Source of the DNA: Brettanomyces bruxellensis | Lineage: Eukaryota; Ascomycota; Pichiomycetes; Pichiales; Pichiaceae | Assembly: GCF_011074885.1 (NCBI RefSeq) | Contig: NC_054690.1 | Location: 3,601,001-3,665,000 of the forward strand | Length of the DNA stretch: 64,000 nucleotides | Reading direction: 5' to 3' | Shown: positions 20,839 to 31,740 of the stretch, in pieces | How positions within the stretch are numbered: the stretch's first letter is position 1 | How the letters are laid out: every line of letters begins with the position of its first letter | Position numbers and translations under genes: made by a program | Notes under the pieces: generated by a model | Databases searched by the model: none | What the model was told of the DNA's origin: nothing | Seen by the model: only the letters and a program-made list of their open reading frames with translations

Positions 20839-21528
20839 GTTAGTTCAATTAAAAGAAATTGTTAATGCTTGGTTATTTTTCCGCTTTACTCTTGATATTT
20901 TTATTATTATTTTTACAAAATGGAGATTTGTATTTCTAGCGTTCAAAACGATAGTTCCTGTTAATAATAAAGTTAGAGCTCAATGTAGTTAATCCAATAG
21001 AAGTGCTGATAAGCTACTAACAGGTAATTCTGAAACAAATAGCCAGATACAAGCCATCGGGGTATTCAACGTATTTGCTCGCCTTCCCTATCTTGATCGA
21101 TTTTAAACTTTTTTTCTCCCAAGTTTCTTCGCTACATTTTCAATTTTTTTTCTCTCTCCCCCCCTAGTTTGAAATCTTGGGAGCCTTACACCAGGAGAGA
21201 AAAATTCTAAGAATGTATGGCAAGTCGTCAATAGACGCGTCAAGAAACAAACCTTACCTTGGCTCACCCACCAGTATTCTCTTACCCAGAAATTATTTAT
21301 TGTTTTTAGTTTTTTCTCCTCTTTGCCAGCTTTCTGAACTAACGCGATGCGATGTGCACTACACTGCAATTACGTCAATGCATCAGTGATCTTATTCATG
21401 CAGAGGATAAGGGACATTTTTCAAATCGCTAACCTTTTTTCTTCTTTTCTTTTTAATAACTGTCAACATAAAAATTCGATAGAATACATCATTAGCATTA
21501 AAATTATTAAGTTCTTATTAGCATTAAT
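20839..21528. promoter_or_regulatory. MOT2-KAP114 divergent promoter region
   Basis: This 690-bp spacer serves two divergent genes. It contains a perfect MluI-type GACGCGTC palindrome at 21234-21241, the core bound by MBF-type factors in yeasts, and a T-rich block at about 21105-21160. A regulatory role is inferred only. Confidence 0.45.
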
Positions 21529-24500
21529 ATGATTCACAAATTTATTGATCTTTTAGGTAGTCTTATGAGCTCTAATAATGAGCTAAGGGACGCGTCCGAA
21601 AAGGAATTCAATCGCCAAGCTAACGCAGATCCAGATCTGTTTCTCACAAATTTAATAAAGATTGGATCGGATCATTCCTGTCCTCCACAGATTCGATTGG
21701 CAAGTCTTCTTCACCTTAAGAGATACCTTCCAAATTTCTGGTCTCCTGCATTTGATAGCTATATTGGAACAAAAACAATCGACCAGAATGTCAAACAGCT
21801 AATCCGTTCGTCCCTATTTTCCCTTTTAGGAGATGAAGATTCAAAGATCCGAAATGCTGCTGCATATGCAATAGTTCAGGTTGCTGTTGTTGATTATCCA
21901 GATGAATGGCCAAACTTGTTAAACGATCTTTATGCTGCCATCACATCCAATGCTTCGAATGTTTCTCTTGTTCTTGGTTCTATTTCTACGCTTGATCAAC
22001 TTTTTGACGATTTGGTTACAGATGAACAATTTTTCCAAGGCGGTGTTGCCGTTCAAATTATGAAGTCATGCGAATTAATGTTGACCGATGAAAAGTATAA
22101 CGCCCAAGTTAAAGTTGCCACATTATCTTTGGTGGAATCCATTATTAAAGTGTTACCTGATATTGAATACTACGAGGGATCACAGAGAAAAACTTTTGTC
22201 AATGCAGTAGTTCCACGGATTATGGAATTGCTTGCAAAGCTCTCCTCAAAGATTACTGAACTACCTCAGCCATTCACCTCTTCAATAATGCTGTGGACCT
22301 TGAAATCTAAAATATACTCTTGTCTCAATCTTCTGATGGACTCATTTTCAAGATTTTTTAAAGATAATGCGTCGTCTTTCATTAATGCCATCCTGATCGA
22401 TCTCTCAAAAGAGGAGAATCCTTATATCGCCATATTCTGCTCTGATAATAATTCCCAAAATGAGACAATTAAGTCATCATTTTCGGATGTTGATACGTTA
22501 AGGGAAACAATAAAAGAGTCGATTACATCGGACCAGGTTATTTCTGCATCTATTAGACATGAGATTCAGTTATTGCAGTCACTCTTAGAGTTGCATCCTT
22601 TGAATGATGAACATTCCGTTTCTTCCTTGGTTCAGCTTCTTTACAGGTTCAACTACTTACCTTCAGAGAAACTAGAAGACTTTGGAAATGACTTCAATGT
22701 CTTTGTTACGGATGAAACTGAGCTTGCAATCGATATTACTATACGTAGCTCTGTGATTGGGTTTTTCACTGATCTCAATGAGTTAGATGCCTCACTCTGT
22801 ACGAAAACAATCGTTTCAAGTGTCATTAGTATGACGCTTCAAAACAACCGATCTAACTACAGGGATCTCGAATCTCTCCTTACCATACTTTCTTGCCTTT
22901 TTGATAATGAATATGATGACAAGTCTTCATCATTTTCGATCCCTGAATTTTCCGAATTTATATCTTCTTTCATACGGCAAGGATTTGAAAGCTTGAATGA
23001 TGGGATGGAACTTCTTCTTTCGAGATTTATTTTGATGATGCCAAAGTTTTTGATGAAATATGAGAGCCAGTTAAGTGTTAATCCTGTTGATATGCTTAAG
23101 CTAATTGTTTCTTATGTGGACAAACTTCCATCTGGAGAGAACTGCCAAATTTTGAAAAGTTCAATACTAATTAGTTTTCAATATTTTAACCAATTTATTA
23201 GTTCCAAACGCTTTGATCAAGAAATTCAATTCAAGCTCATCTCTCTTATTGGTGAACTTGCAGAAGACTCTGATGAAGACACCAATATTATGATGCTAGA
23301 GGCTCTTACTATACTTATATGCATCGATAACAAAGCTGCTGCTTCTACTGATGATACATTCATGCTTATTTTAAGCATCGGATATAAAGATTGCTCTAAC
23401 TTTTCTTTAAATACCCCAACTTTAGAATGCGTGTCAGATCTTATTAGTGGTATACCCTTGGAAACATACCTCGCACTCAGTGAAAAGGTCATGGTAAAAC
23501 TGATTACTATTTTGGTTACAAGTAAGGGTGATTATTCCTCTGAAGTAGATCTTACGTTACAGATCTTGGCAGAATTCATTAAAGGTCCAAATGCTGATTT
23601 TAAGCTACCTCCTCAGTTATTTGAATTTATTTTTATGCCAATCTGTAAGTTCATTATGCAAACATCTGATGACCATTTACTTCAATCTGCATCTTCCGTT
23701 TTTAACGAAATTGTCAAAAGATCCACGGAGCAAATTGAGATTTATAATAATACGGAAAACGGAGAAAGTGGAAAGGAGATTTTACTTAAGATTGTGTCAA
23801 AATTTTTATCCCCAACAGTTACTGATCAGGCACTTGTAAATTTGGGAAGTTTATTCATCTTGATAATAGACAACTTTTCTAACAGTGATCTTATTAAGCA
23901 GTACTTCACAGATATGCTCAGAGGTGTAACAATCAGATTACTTCGGGCCAAAGAAGTTCCCACAATTGAAAACTTAATACTAATTTTCAATAAATTGATG
24001 ATTATGAATGCTCAGGATACACTCATCTTTCTTAAAGGATTTCGGATCGACGAGAACGGAACATCAGCTTTAGTTCAGATTTTCCCAATATGGTTTCAGT
24101 CATTTGAAGTTATGCGTGGCTTTTCAAAAATTTTGGGAAGCGTTCAAGCTTTTTCTGAGCTTCTTTTTCTTAATGATCCTTCCACTGCTTCAATTCAGAC
24201 CAGAGGTGATGTTTTACCAAATCAAATTCCAGAAAACGTGATTGTTACAAGGTCAATAAGTAAAAACATGAATTTGAAGTATGAGATAATTCCGGTCGAT
24301 GCTAAAATTATCCGACTTTTTATCAAAGAACTACGCTTTCAGATTCAATCGGTCAAAAGCAATGAGAGAGATGCTATCGATGACGCAAAACTGGTGATCG
24401 GAAAGGATAATTCAATAACTGATGATAATGCGGATGATAATGAGTGGGAGGATATTGATGAGCTTGATGTTCCTTCTTACGACCAATTGCAGCATTATAT

Positions 24501-24687
24501 CGATGAGGGTAACAAACCTTCGGAATTGAATGCTCACTCAGAGCGTGTTCACAGCGAAATTAGAGATTATCTTATTAAATTTTTTAAGGAATGTTTCAAT
24601 GGTAAGGTCCATAGATTTCAGGAAATTTACAACAAATATTTGTATGACTCTGACAAAATATTACTCACAGAGTCGCTTGCGTTTTGA
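21529..24687 (+). CDS. KAP114: Karyopherin beta, importin Kap114 (importin-9 type)
   Basis: Kap114 imports TBP, histones H2A/H2B and other cargoes. The 1052-residue protein is built of helical HEAT-type repeats. The N-terminus has the importin-beta pattern: SEKEFNRQA, IRLASLLHLKRYLPNFWSP, SKIRNAAAYAIVQVAVVDYPDEWP and QFFQGGVAVQIM. These align in order with Kap114 of S. cerevisiae (1004 aa). Near residues 963-980 is an acidic insert ending in NEWEDIDELD, as in Kap114 and importin-9. The gene is near RTF1, GUS1 and RAI1, matching the YGL241W-YGL246C neighbourhood of S. cerevisiae, which supports Kap114 over other karyopherins. ATG at 21529 just inside a very AT-rich leader. Confidence 0.9.
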   Translation: MIHKFIDLLGSLMSSNNELRDASEKEFNRQANADPDLFLTNLIKIGSDHSCPPQIRLASLLHLKRYLPNFWSPAFDSYIGTKTIDQNVKQLIRSSLFSLLGDEDSKIRNAAAYAIVQVAVVDYPDEWPNLLNDLYAAITSNASNVSLVLGSISTLDQLFDDLVTDEQFFQGGVAVQIMKSCELMLTDEKYNAQVKVATLSLVESIIKVLPDIEYYEGSQRKTFVNAVVPRIMELLAKLSSKITELPQPFTSSIMLWTLKSKIYSCLNLLMDSFSRFFKDNASSFINAILIDLSKEENPYIAIFCSDNNSQNETIKSSFSDVDTLRETIKESITSDQVISASIRHEIQLLQSLLELHPLNDEHSVSSLVQLLYRFNYLPSEKLEDFGNDFNVFVTDETELAIDITIRSSVIGFFTDLNELDASLCTKTIVSSVISMTLQNNRSNYRDLESLLTILSCLFDNEYDDKSSSFSIPEFSEFISSFIRQGFESLNDGMELLLSRFILMMPKFLMKYESQLSVNPVDMLKLIVSYVDKLPSGENCQILKSSILISFQYFNQFISSKRFDQEIQFKLISLIGELAEDSDEDTNIMMLEALTILICIDNKAAASTDDTFMLILSIGYKDCSNFSLNTPTLECVSDLISGIPLETYLALSEKVMVKLITILVTSKGDYSSEVDLTLQILAEFIKGPNADFKLPPQLFEFIFMPICKFIMQTSDDHLLQSASSVFNEIVKRSTEQIEIYNNTENGESGKEILLKIVSKFLSPTVTDQALVNLGSLFILIIDNFSNSDLIKQYFTDMLRGVTIRLLRAKEVPTIENLILIFNKLMIMNAQDTLIFLKGFRIDENGTSALVQIFPIWFQSFEVMRGFSKILGSVQAFSELLFLNDPSTASIQTRGDVLPNQIPENVIVTRSISKNMNLKYEIIPVDAKIIRLFIKELRFQIQSVKSNERDAIDDAKLVIGKDNSITDDNADDNEWEDIDELDVPSYDQLQHYIDEGNKPSELNAHSERVHSEIRDYLIKFFKECFNGKVHRFQEIYNKYLYDSDKILLTESLAF

Positions 24688-24821
24688 AAAAATGTAAGTT
24701 CAACCTATTATAGAACATATACACTCTTAATAATATAGACAACAACATATAACATGGAAACATCTCCGCTCACGCTTCTATCATAGTGAAATATCGAAAG
24801 CAGCAAAACGAATTCATGCAT

Positions 24822-26351
24822 TCACGACTTCAAGTCAATATCCAATGGTATCGTCTTTATCACGGACTCGATACCCTCAGTCTTGAAATGGCAAATAGCT
24901 AAACTCTTTTCGGTGGATGTAAAACTTTCTTCCGGATTATTCACATCTTCTAGTGCTAACTTGCTGAAAGGATCGTTTGGATCCTCCTCGACCTGATTTT
25001 CACGCTCCTTTTCAAGCTCAATCCTCCTCTGCTCGGCTCTTCTTATAAGCACCTCGTTAGATTTCTTGTTTCTTTGATTTATACGACTCATCTTATTGGA
25101 CACTTCTATCTTTTCTTGCTGTCTTGTTATCTGTTCAATCTGTTTTGTAAGTTCCTTCACCTTCTCCAACTCAACCTTCTCCAATGCAGCCTGAAGCTCC
25201 TCTCTTAATCCTGCCAATCTCCTCACACGAGAAGTAGAGTCCATGGAGCCGATCAAATTCTGCTTTTTGGCCACCATCTTATTGATATCTTCGTTTGTCA
25301 GCTTTTTTGTTGACATTGCCCGCAAGTCACCGAATTTATCTTCAATCTCACCAACCGATGGAATATCTATATCCGAGTGAGTCAAACGCTTTTTATATAT
25401 TTCGAACTCTTCTTGGGTAAACGGTGAGTTGGAAACATATGCCAAGCTGATGACTCTCGAAGAATTTCCTTGAGAAACTTCAAGGTATGTATTACACTCC
25501 TTTCCAAAAAGTTTATATGGATTACCGTTTCGTTTAACCTCATTCACCTTTGCTATACGATATTGTTGCCTTCCACTTTTAGGGGATGGACCAATGCTGA
25601 CACGAACATAAGACCCAGGAATTACCGTATCAAACTCGTCCCTGTACATATATTTGTCCAGCAAAGAGCGTGAAGATCTTACTTTTTGGTTAAAGTCTGA
25701 TAAAGTAGCTTCCTGCTGATATTTATCCTCGTAGTCTCCCCACGAAGATGCACTTTTACCTTTCTTTCTTCCAGCGCTCGGTTCATAATCATCAGAATAA
25801 TAGTCCTCGTCACCATCATTACCATATCCGGCAAGCTCATCCAAGTCTCTATCGTCCTCATCTTCATCCTCTAGTAAATCCTCGATGTGTTCGTCGTCTT
25901 CAAACTTCTGATTCTTTTGCTTGCTTTTGCGCTCTCTCTGTCTTTTCAACTCAGATAGTTTACTTGTTCTCAGTCTTTTATTTTTCGATCCCGTAGCCCT
26001 CATTGCAGATGAGTCCACTTGATTTTGACGTGCCCTCAATGCTAAATATCTTCTCTCTCTCTTCTTTTCCTTCTCTTGCATACGATCATAAAGAATCTGC
26101 TCTCTAGTCACCTCATCCATAGCCATCAACTTTTCTCTATCGTCGTCATCTTTGAATTTTCCTTCCAAGGGATATGGATCAGCCTCTTCCGTCACATCTT
26201 CAATGTCATTCTCCTCATCCTCATCAATATGCCGTTTTGTACTTCTCCTAGAAGTCTTAACTTCTGGCTCATACTCCTCATCATCTTCATTGTTTTCATC
26301 AGAGGCCATTCCAGCCAAGGCCATTAATTCATCATCGTCACTGTCCGCCAT
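24822..26351 (-). CDS. RTF1: Paf1 complex subunit Rtf1
   Basis: Rtf1 is a Paf1-complex subunit on elongating RNA polymerase II and stimulates H2B ubiquitination. The 509-residue protein begins with an acidic segment (ADSDDDELMALAG). A Lys/Arg/Glu-rich region precedes the Plus3 domain at about 225-340, with YVRVSIGPS, YRIAKVNEVKR, NTYLEVSQG and a following FTQEEFEIYKK helix. The C-terminal third is a charged coiled coil. The length is close to S. cerevisiae Rtf1 (558). The gene converges on KAP114 with a 134-bp gap. ATG at 26351. Confidence 0.95.
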   Translation of the reverse strand: MADSDDDELMALAGMASDENNEDDEEYEPEVKTSRRSTKRHIDEDEENDIEDVTEEADPYPLEGKFKDDDDREKLMAMDEVTREQILYDRMQEKEKKRERRYLALRARQNQVDSSAMRATGSKNKRLRTSKLSELKRQRERKSKQKNQKFEDDEHIEDLLEDEDEDDRDLDELAGYGNDGDEDYYSDDYEPSAGRKKGKSASSWGDYEDKYQQEATLSDFNQKVRSSRSLLDKYMYRDEFDTVIPGSYVRVSIGPSPKSGRQQYRIAKVNEVKRNGNPYKLFGKECNTYLEVSQGNSSRVISLAYVSNSPFTQEEFEIYKKRLTHSDIDIPSVGEIEDKFGDLRAMSTKKLTNEDINKMVAKKQNLIGSMDSTSRVRRLAGLREELQAALEKVELEKVKELTKQIEQITRQQEKIEVSNKMSRINQRNKKSNEVLIRRAEQRRIELEKERENQVEEDPNDPFSKLALEDVNNPEESFTSTEKSLAICHFKTEGIESVIKTIPLDIDLKS

Positions 26352-26875
26352 TTCAACAGCTTTAATAATTGAAATTCAGGTGGTAAAAAGCAGAAAGGTT
26401 AGATGCGTAAATAAATAATGACAAGGTAATATCACTGTGCATGAATAACGGGACGATCAGTGAAAGCGAGATATGTATCGCACGCACGATTTTCAAAACA
26501 TTTGTCGCCGATTCGAGTTGCCTAAAAGTTTTTCGGTGTACGGATTAAAGAATTACATTTAGGTATTCCCAAATCTGTTACTCAATCAGAGAGTGCAGGA
26601 AAGAATGCATTCTTGACCGGATTTAAGCGTGAAGTAAATTAATGAATTGAGGAGCTACTAACAAATGCTTAGAATCAATTTATTGAAAGTGAACGAAGCA
26701 GGCAAAAGGAGATAGAGAATTAAAGATATTTTATAATAATTTTTATTCTTTTATTTAAGCTGAATATCAGAGATTTGATTAAGAAACCATTTCACAACAC
26801 TATCATCTTGTTTGTCATATAGTAAGCACATATTCATTTACAAATAAGTTCCATGCCGATAGGAGTCTGTTACAC
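26352..26875. promoter_or_regulatory. Divergent promoter region, RTF1 and DUF155 gene
   Basis: This 524-bp AT-rich spacer lies between two divergent genes. No RNA gene or clear factor site was recognised. Confidence 0.4.
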
Positions 26876-28938
26876 ATGGCTTCTCATTCAAATAATTCAG
26901 CTAGAACTTCAGCCGGGCCTCAAGGGATGTCTTCTTCGAAGGATTTGCTAAATGCCACGCATAGAAGATTTTCTGATCCCAAACGCTCTCCTAGTGCAAA
27001 GAGATCGCCATCTATTTTAGTCACTGATGCAAGAAAAGGTTATGTGAAGGCGCCTTTTGCTGGACATAGGCTTCAACAAATACAGAGAGCACAACATAAC
27101 AATGTATCTGCACCCTCAAGTCGTATGAATAATGCTTTGAAATTCATGAGGCCCAGACAATCCACTGGAAGATACGCAAATATATCAGTAACAAAGCTCA
27201 CTTCGAATATTAGTGATGTGCCATCATCGGCCCGTCATGCTGCTCCTAGATATCTTTCATCGGGATCCAGATATAACAAAGGTCAAAACGGTATTCGCCC
27301 TATTCCTCAATTTTTAAGAGCATTACCCAGTAGAACCTCAAAATCTTTGCAGCGGTTGGTTTTAATTCCGGATGAAGCTACAATGGCTGAAACGCAACCG
27401 GAATCTGGGTCTGCTCCACTTCAGCAGCAGGAAGCAACAACAGAGAACATATTTTTGAGCGGATATAAAAGAACACGTGCTGAGAGTATGTCGAAGGAGC
27501 AGAGAGAACTTGAATATCCTCGTGTTACTGCCTACTTAATTGCCGAGGGATTTAACCTGACTCTAATATCAAAGTTCTTAAAGAAGTATCACCATGTACT
27601 CCCTAGATTGTACGATGATATGCTTTATGTTCCATATTCTTTACCCTTGTTGCCCGGAGATGATGGATATCGCGTTAAATCCAATGATTCCGCCAGAAAT
27701 GAGCATGGAAACGAATTAATGGAACAGTTTATTGATAGATCAGAGGAAAAAGAGCATCATTATGAGTTTTACTCAGGTGAGGACGTTGAAAATAATGCGA
27801 TAGTTAGTTCCAATAATGAAGCCTATGTGGGGCAAGGGTCGAATGTGTCTGAGTTTAATCCTTCAGAACCACAATATTTTGTATCTGCAAGTCCGGCAGA
27901 GAGCATAATAGAGGAATATGTCGATGATGATAATGCATATCAATCTAAGACCTACTCAAAGGTGAATCATGATGAAAAAGAGAGTAGCAACAAAAACTAT
28001 CCTACTATCGTTCCCGCAGAGAAAGGCTTGCATTTATCTAAAAGAAGACGTTCGGAACTTCCAGATTTGAGTAAACATGCCGAAATGTTTATTTTGAACT
28101 ATGGTGTTGTTGTTTTTTGGAATTTCTCAGAAATTCATGAGAAGAATGTTCTTGCCGATTTAGCGTTTGCCAAACTTGATCAAGTTGAGTTTAGTTCTGA
28201 CGAAGAAGATGATGATAAGGATGATGAAGAAGATGATGGTGAGGATGGTGATGATGAAAATAGTACGGAAAGCCAGGAAAGCAATTCCAATGACTCTAGT
28301 GATCACAGTGATGATGAAGACAGTCAGCCTCAACTTTTAATAAAACCAGTTCCGGAGCAAGATATAGAAATGGAAGATTTTCATTTTGAGTATAATAAGG
28401 AGGTTCCGACTCCGAGAATTTTTAATGATATGATTACGTTGAAATCCGGTGATCATCTTATTAAGCTGACAATATCGCATGCTATAGCACAATCAACAAA
28501 GCTTTGCATGTTTGAAAGCAAAATGTCACTAATTCTAAATTCTATCTCGAAGCTGCCTAAAATCATGGCTCTTACGGGACGACTCAAAAATTACACAGGT
28601 AAGAAATTGCTGATGAAAACAGGGGGATTGTTGCAATTAAGGAGTGAAGTTAATTTGAGTTCCAACGTGTTGGATACACCGGAATATTTTTGGTCCATTG
28701 AACCTGGCTTACATCCTCTGTACGTAGCTATCAGAGAATACTTAGAAATTGATCAAAGGTTGAGGTCATCAATGATCGATGCAAAGTTTTCTTGGATTTC
28801 TTCGATATTGTGTCGGATACCCTGGAAGAAAATCACATGGTCAGAGTAAGTAAGATTTTGATCATTGCAATTGGGTTGAGTTTAGTGGTTTCAGCGTTCG
28901 AAATAGTCGTGAGGTTTCTTTTGATTCATAACGATTAG
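26876..28938 (+). CDS. DUF155 (RMD1/RMD8/RMND1-like) protein with C-terminal frameshift
   Basis: The family (Rmd1, Rmd8 and Ydr282c in S. cerevisiae, RMND1 in humans) is linked to meiotic nuclear division or mitochondrial translation; its biochemical role is unclear. The N-terminal 200 residues are basic and Ser/Arg-rich. DUF155 marks follow: RVTAYLIAEGFNL, KKYHHVLPRLYDDMLYVPY with LPLLPGDDGYRV, then ILNYGVVVFWNFSE. A very acidic Asp/Glu insert lies at about 443-480. The core resumes with MITLKSGDHLIKLTISHAIAQSTKL. The uninterrupted frame stops at 28849 after an unlikely end. From about 28759 the next frame encodes the expected end, a helix and a hydrophobic segment (ILIIAIGLSLVVSAFEIVV), stopping at TAG 28936-28938. 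One base appears missing in AAAGGTTG at 28755-28762. The length (about 686 with the shift) suits Rmd8 (662) best. Confidence 0.78.
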
Positions 28939-29054
28939 GAATGCGCTGCATTTTCATAAGTACCTTTTTTTTTCTACGTGTTTAAATTAATGTTAAATCA
29001 TATTATTTATTAAAAAGGCAACATGACTTAAACTATAGAGCCAACAGACGTGAT

Positions 29055-31196
29055 TTAAAGCCTGACCTTATTTCTACCGTCTGGAATGCTGAAAAACACA
29101 CGCTCACCATTCTTGTCTGAATCTAAGCGGAAGAATGCTTTTCTTTCAAACTGGATGATGTCATTGACCTTCAAGTCGTTAACATTGGCATCGGCAAGAG
29201 CAATGGCAGTAAATTCAGTCTTTGGCGTTAGGAAGTCTTCAAAGTTGTCACCTTCATCAAGCTTATCCTTGGTGATCAAATGATCAAAGTCTTTCAAAGT
29301 GACAGGTGTTGTCTTTTCGGCGGTCAGCCAGGTGAGCTTTTTCTTGGTCTTTTTGAAGTCACCCTCCAAGTGTAGCTTGGCAGCGATTGCCTTCACAATA
29401 CCACTATCATCCTTCTCGATCTTTTCAATGACACAGTTACCCCAGTCCATAAGTGTAACCTCTTCACCTTCCTTGAGATCTTTGGCATCGTTCTGCTCAA
29501 GTAAGATGTTAGAAGAGTACCAGACATTCTTCGTACCCAACTTTGGATTCTTCTTGTGCTTTGGTTTCTCGACTGCATGTAACTCGGGACCGTTCGTCAA
29601 AGTAGTAGGAACAATATTCTGCTTGTCCAAAGCCGTCAATCTAGGAGCAATTGGATCAATAACCTTCCTATTTGAAGACCAAATGATATCCCAGTCCAAA
29701 TTAATAATGTTCTTGGAAGGACCCTGGCCAAGAATGAAGTTTCTAAGACCTTCAACAGTCATACCTCTTCTCATGACACCTCTAACGGTTGGGAAACGTG
29801 GATCGTTCCAGCCTGAGACTAAGTTTCTGTCAACAAACCACTGTAACTTTCTCTTGGAAAGCAAGGTACGAACGAAGTTGACTCTGGCAAAGTCCCAAAC
29901 GTACACCTTTCTAAGATGCAAGGCATCCAACATCCAGTAATACTGAGGATTTCTGTCTCTGTACTCGATGGTTCTAAATGCATGAGTAACACCTTCCAAA
30001 GAGTCGACAATTGGAACGCAGAAGTCATAGATTGGGTACATCTTCCATTGAGAACCAGTTCTCTGATGAGGTGTAAGGTTGCATCTGTAGATTGTTGGAT
30101 CTCTTAATGCCTTGTTAGGGTTTTTGTAATCAATCTTTGCACGCAAGCAATTCTTTTGACCTTCCTCGGTGGCATTCTTCATTTCCTCGGTGAAAATATG
30201 AAGATTCTCTTCAACTGTACGGTCACGACGAGCAGATTTAATTCCATCCATTCTTTCTGCACGCATCTGCTCCAATGGAGTGTCATCACAGTATGCCTTA
30301 TCCTCCCTGATCATCTGGATGGCGTATTCGTACATCTTATCAAAGTAATCTGAGGAATGGGTAACTTTGTCTCCAACTATTCCCAATCTCTTACAGTCTT
30401 CTAAAATGGCATCCTCAAACTCGGTGGTCTCCTTGGAAGGATTGGTATCATCAAAACGTATGATCAATTTTCCATGATAAGCCTTGGCAATGTAATCATT
30501 CAAAATAGCAGCTTTGGCATGACCAATATGCATATATCCAGAGGGTTCAGGTGGGAATCTGGTGACAACCTTACCATCAACAGCATTTGGCAAGTCGATA
30601 TCAAAGTTTGCCATGTGAACCTTCTTTCCCTTCTTGTGTTTAGCCTCTTTTTTCAACTCGGAAAGGGCCTTATTAACAGCTGAAGCTGCACCGTCAAATC
30701 TGTTGTCAGACTCCAAAAATTGATACCATCTAGAGACATTGATGTAGACGGCATTTCTAATCACAGATCCCATGACAGGGTTGGCACGTAGGCATCCCCA
30801 AGCTGCAATATCAGCAAGAGTAATCTTATATCCAATGATAAAAGTCCTGAAGTTAAGGTGAGCATCAAGTTTCGCCAAGTCTTCGGAAAGAGCCTTGAAG
30901 TTTCTGACAGTCAATTTCTCAAATCCAAATTTCACCCACTTGCCAGAAGCCTCCTTCTCCAAAATAATATCAGGAAAAGCGTCAGCCAAGGCATTCAAAA
31001 TATCTGTGGCGGAAGAAGCAACCACAGAGTCATCCTTAAGAAGTTGACTGGTGGCCTTTGTTCCTTCAATAACTTTTCCTCCTTCATAAACGACATTAAT
31101 TGAATCAGCCTTCTCACCATTGATAAGTGAAGAGGCAATAATGGCAGGATAGTCCACAACCTGGGACTTGCCGGCAATTTTAAGAGTGTAAGACAT
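29055..31196 (-). CDS. GUS1: Cytosolic glutamyl-tRNA synthetase
   Basis: The 713-residue class I synthetase charges tRNA-Glu in the cytosol. A GST-like N-terminal domain (about 1-190) in yeast docks with Arc1. The catalytic core starts near 205 with RFPPEPSGYMHIGHAKAA, the HIGH signature; the KMSKS-type loop is LLSKRKLQW near 445. Other family blocks are IIRFDDTNPSKE and YPIYDFCVPIVDSLEGVTHAFRTIEYRDR. The C-terminal part is the beta-barrel anticodon-binding domain. Length matches the yeast enzyme (708). The codon use looks biased, as in a highly expressed gene. It diverges from RAI1 as in S. cerevisiae. ATG at 31196. Confidence 0.97.
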   Translation of the reverse strand: MSYTLKIAGKSQVVDYPAIIASSLINGEKADSINVVYEGGKVIEGTKATSQLLKDDSVVASSATDILNALADAFPDIILEKEASGKWVKFGFEKLTVRNFKALSEDLAKLDAHLNFRTFIIGYKITLADIAAWGCLRANPVMGSVIRNAVYINVSRWYQFLESDNRFDGAASAVNKALSELKKEAKHKKGKKVHMANFDIDLPNAVDGKVVTRFPPEPSGYMHIGHAKAAILNDYIAKAYHGKLIIRFDDTNPSKETTEFEDAILEDCKRLGIVGDKVTHSSDYFDKMYEYAIQMIREDKAYCDDTPLEQMRAERMDGIKSARRDRTVEENLHIFTEEMKNATEEGQKNCLRAKIDYKNPNKALRDPTIYRCNLTPHQRTGSQWKMYPIYDFCVPIVDSLEGVTHAFRTIEYRDRNPQYYWMLDALHLRKVYVWDFARVNFVRTLLSKRKLQWFVDRNLVSGWNDPRFPTVRGVMRRGMTVEGLRNFILGQGPSKNIINLDWDIIWSSNRKVIDPIAPRLTALDKQNIVPTTLTNGPELHAVEKPKHKKNPKLGTKNVWYSSNILLEQNDAKDLKEGEEVTLMDWGNCVIEKIEKDDSGIVKAIAAKLHLEGDFKKTKKKLTWLTAEKTTPVTLKDFDHLITKDKLDEGDNFEDFLTPKTEFTAIALADANVNDLKVNDIIQFERKAFFRLDSDKNGERVFFSIPDGRNKVRL

Positions 31197-31740
31197 TTTT
31201 TGTTGTTAATAAATGACACAAACTTGTATAAATGATATGAAAAACGAAGTCAAAGGATACTGCGTATTATTGGTGAGTGAGATGGGGGATTTATATTTGA
31301 CAACTAGTAATATTTTTCACCGAATTTTTTTTTTTTTTTTTTTTTTTTCACATACGACGTATTTCAATTTTCTTAGCGGCTACGTTAGCGGCTAGCATTT
31401 TTAAAAAGGTAGACAAGGGCCGCCTGTGATCTATGCTTTCTTAATAACATAAATTACACGCTCGTGCACTTCAAACTTGAGTAATTTTCTTCAAATATGT
31501 ACTTCTGAATAGTAGTTAGTCTCTAAATACAGATCATGAGTAATTAGAAATTTATATTGCTGGCATATTTTCGAGAAAATATGGTTTGCATCCATACACC
31601 ATAATATAATGTGAAAAAAATTAGGAGTTTTATATATCTTTCAGTGTAAAGTCTCTAACAGATTATCATGCCAACCATTACATCTCGGTGAAATACATGT
31701 AAAATCACATCATATCCTACCTCCTACGTCAAATAAAGAA
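31197..31740. promoter_or_regulatory. Divergent GUS1-RAI1 promoter with poly(dT) tract
   Basis: This 544-bp spacer serves two divergent genes. It contains an uninterrupted 24-bp T-run at 31325-31348, which in yeasts disfavours nucleosomes. Nothing else is recognised. Confidence 0.5.

Noticed and set aside
29299..29940. Long plus-strand ORF (213 codons) opposite GUS1
   Set aside because: Antisense shadow of a highly biased, conserved synthetase gene; no domain of its own.
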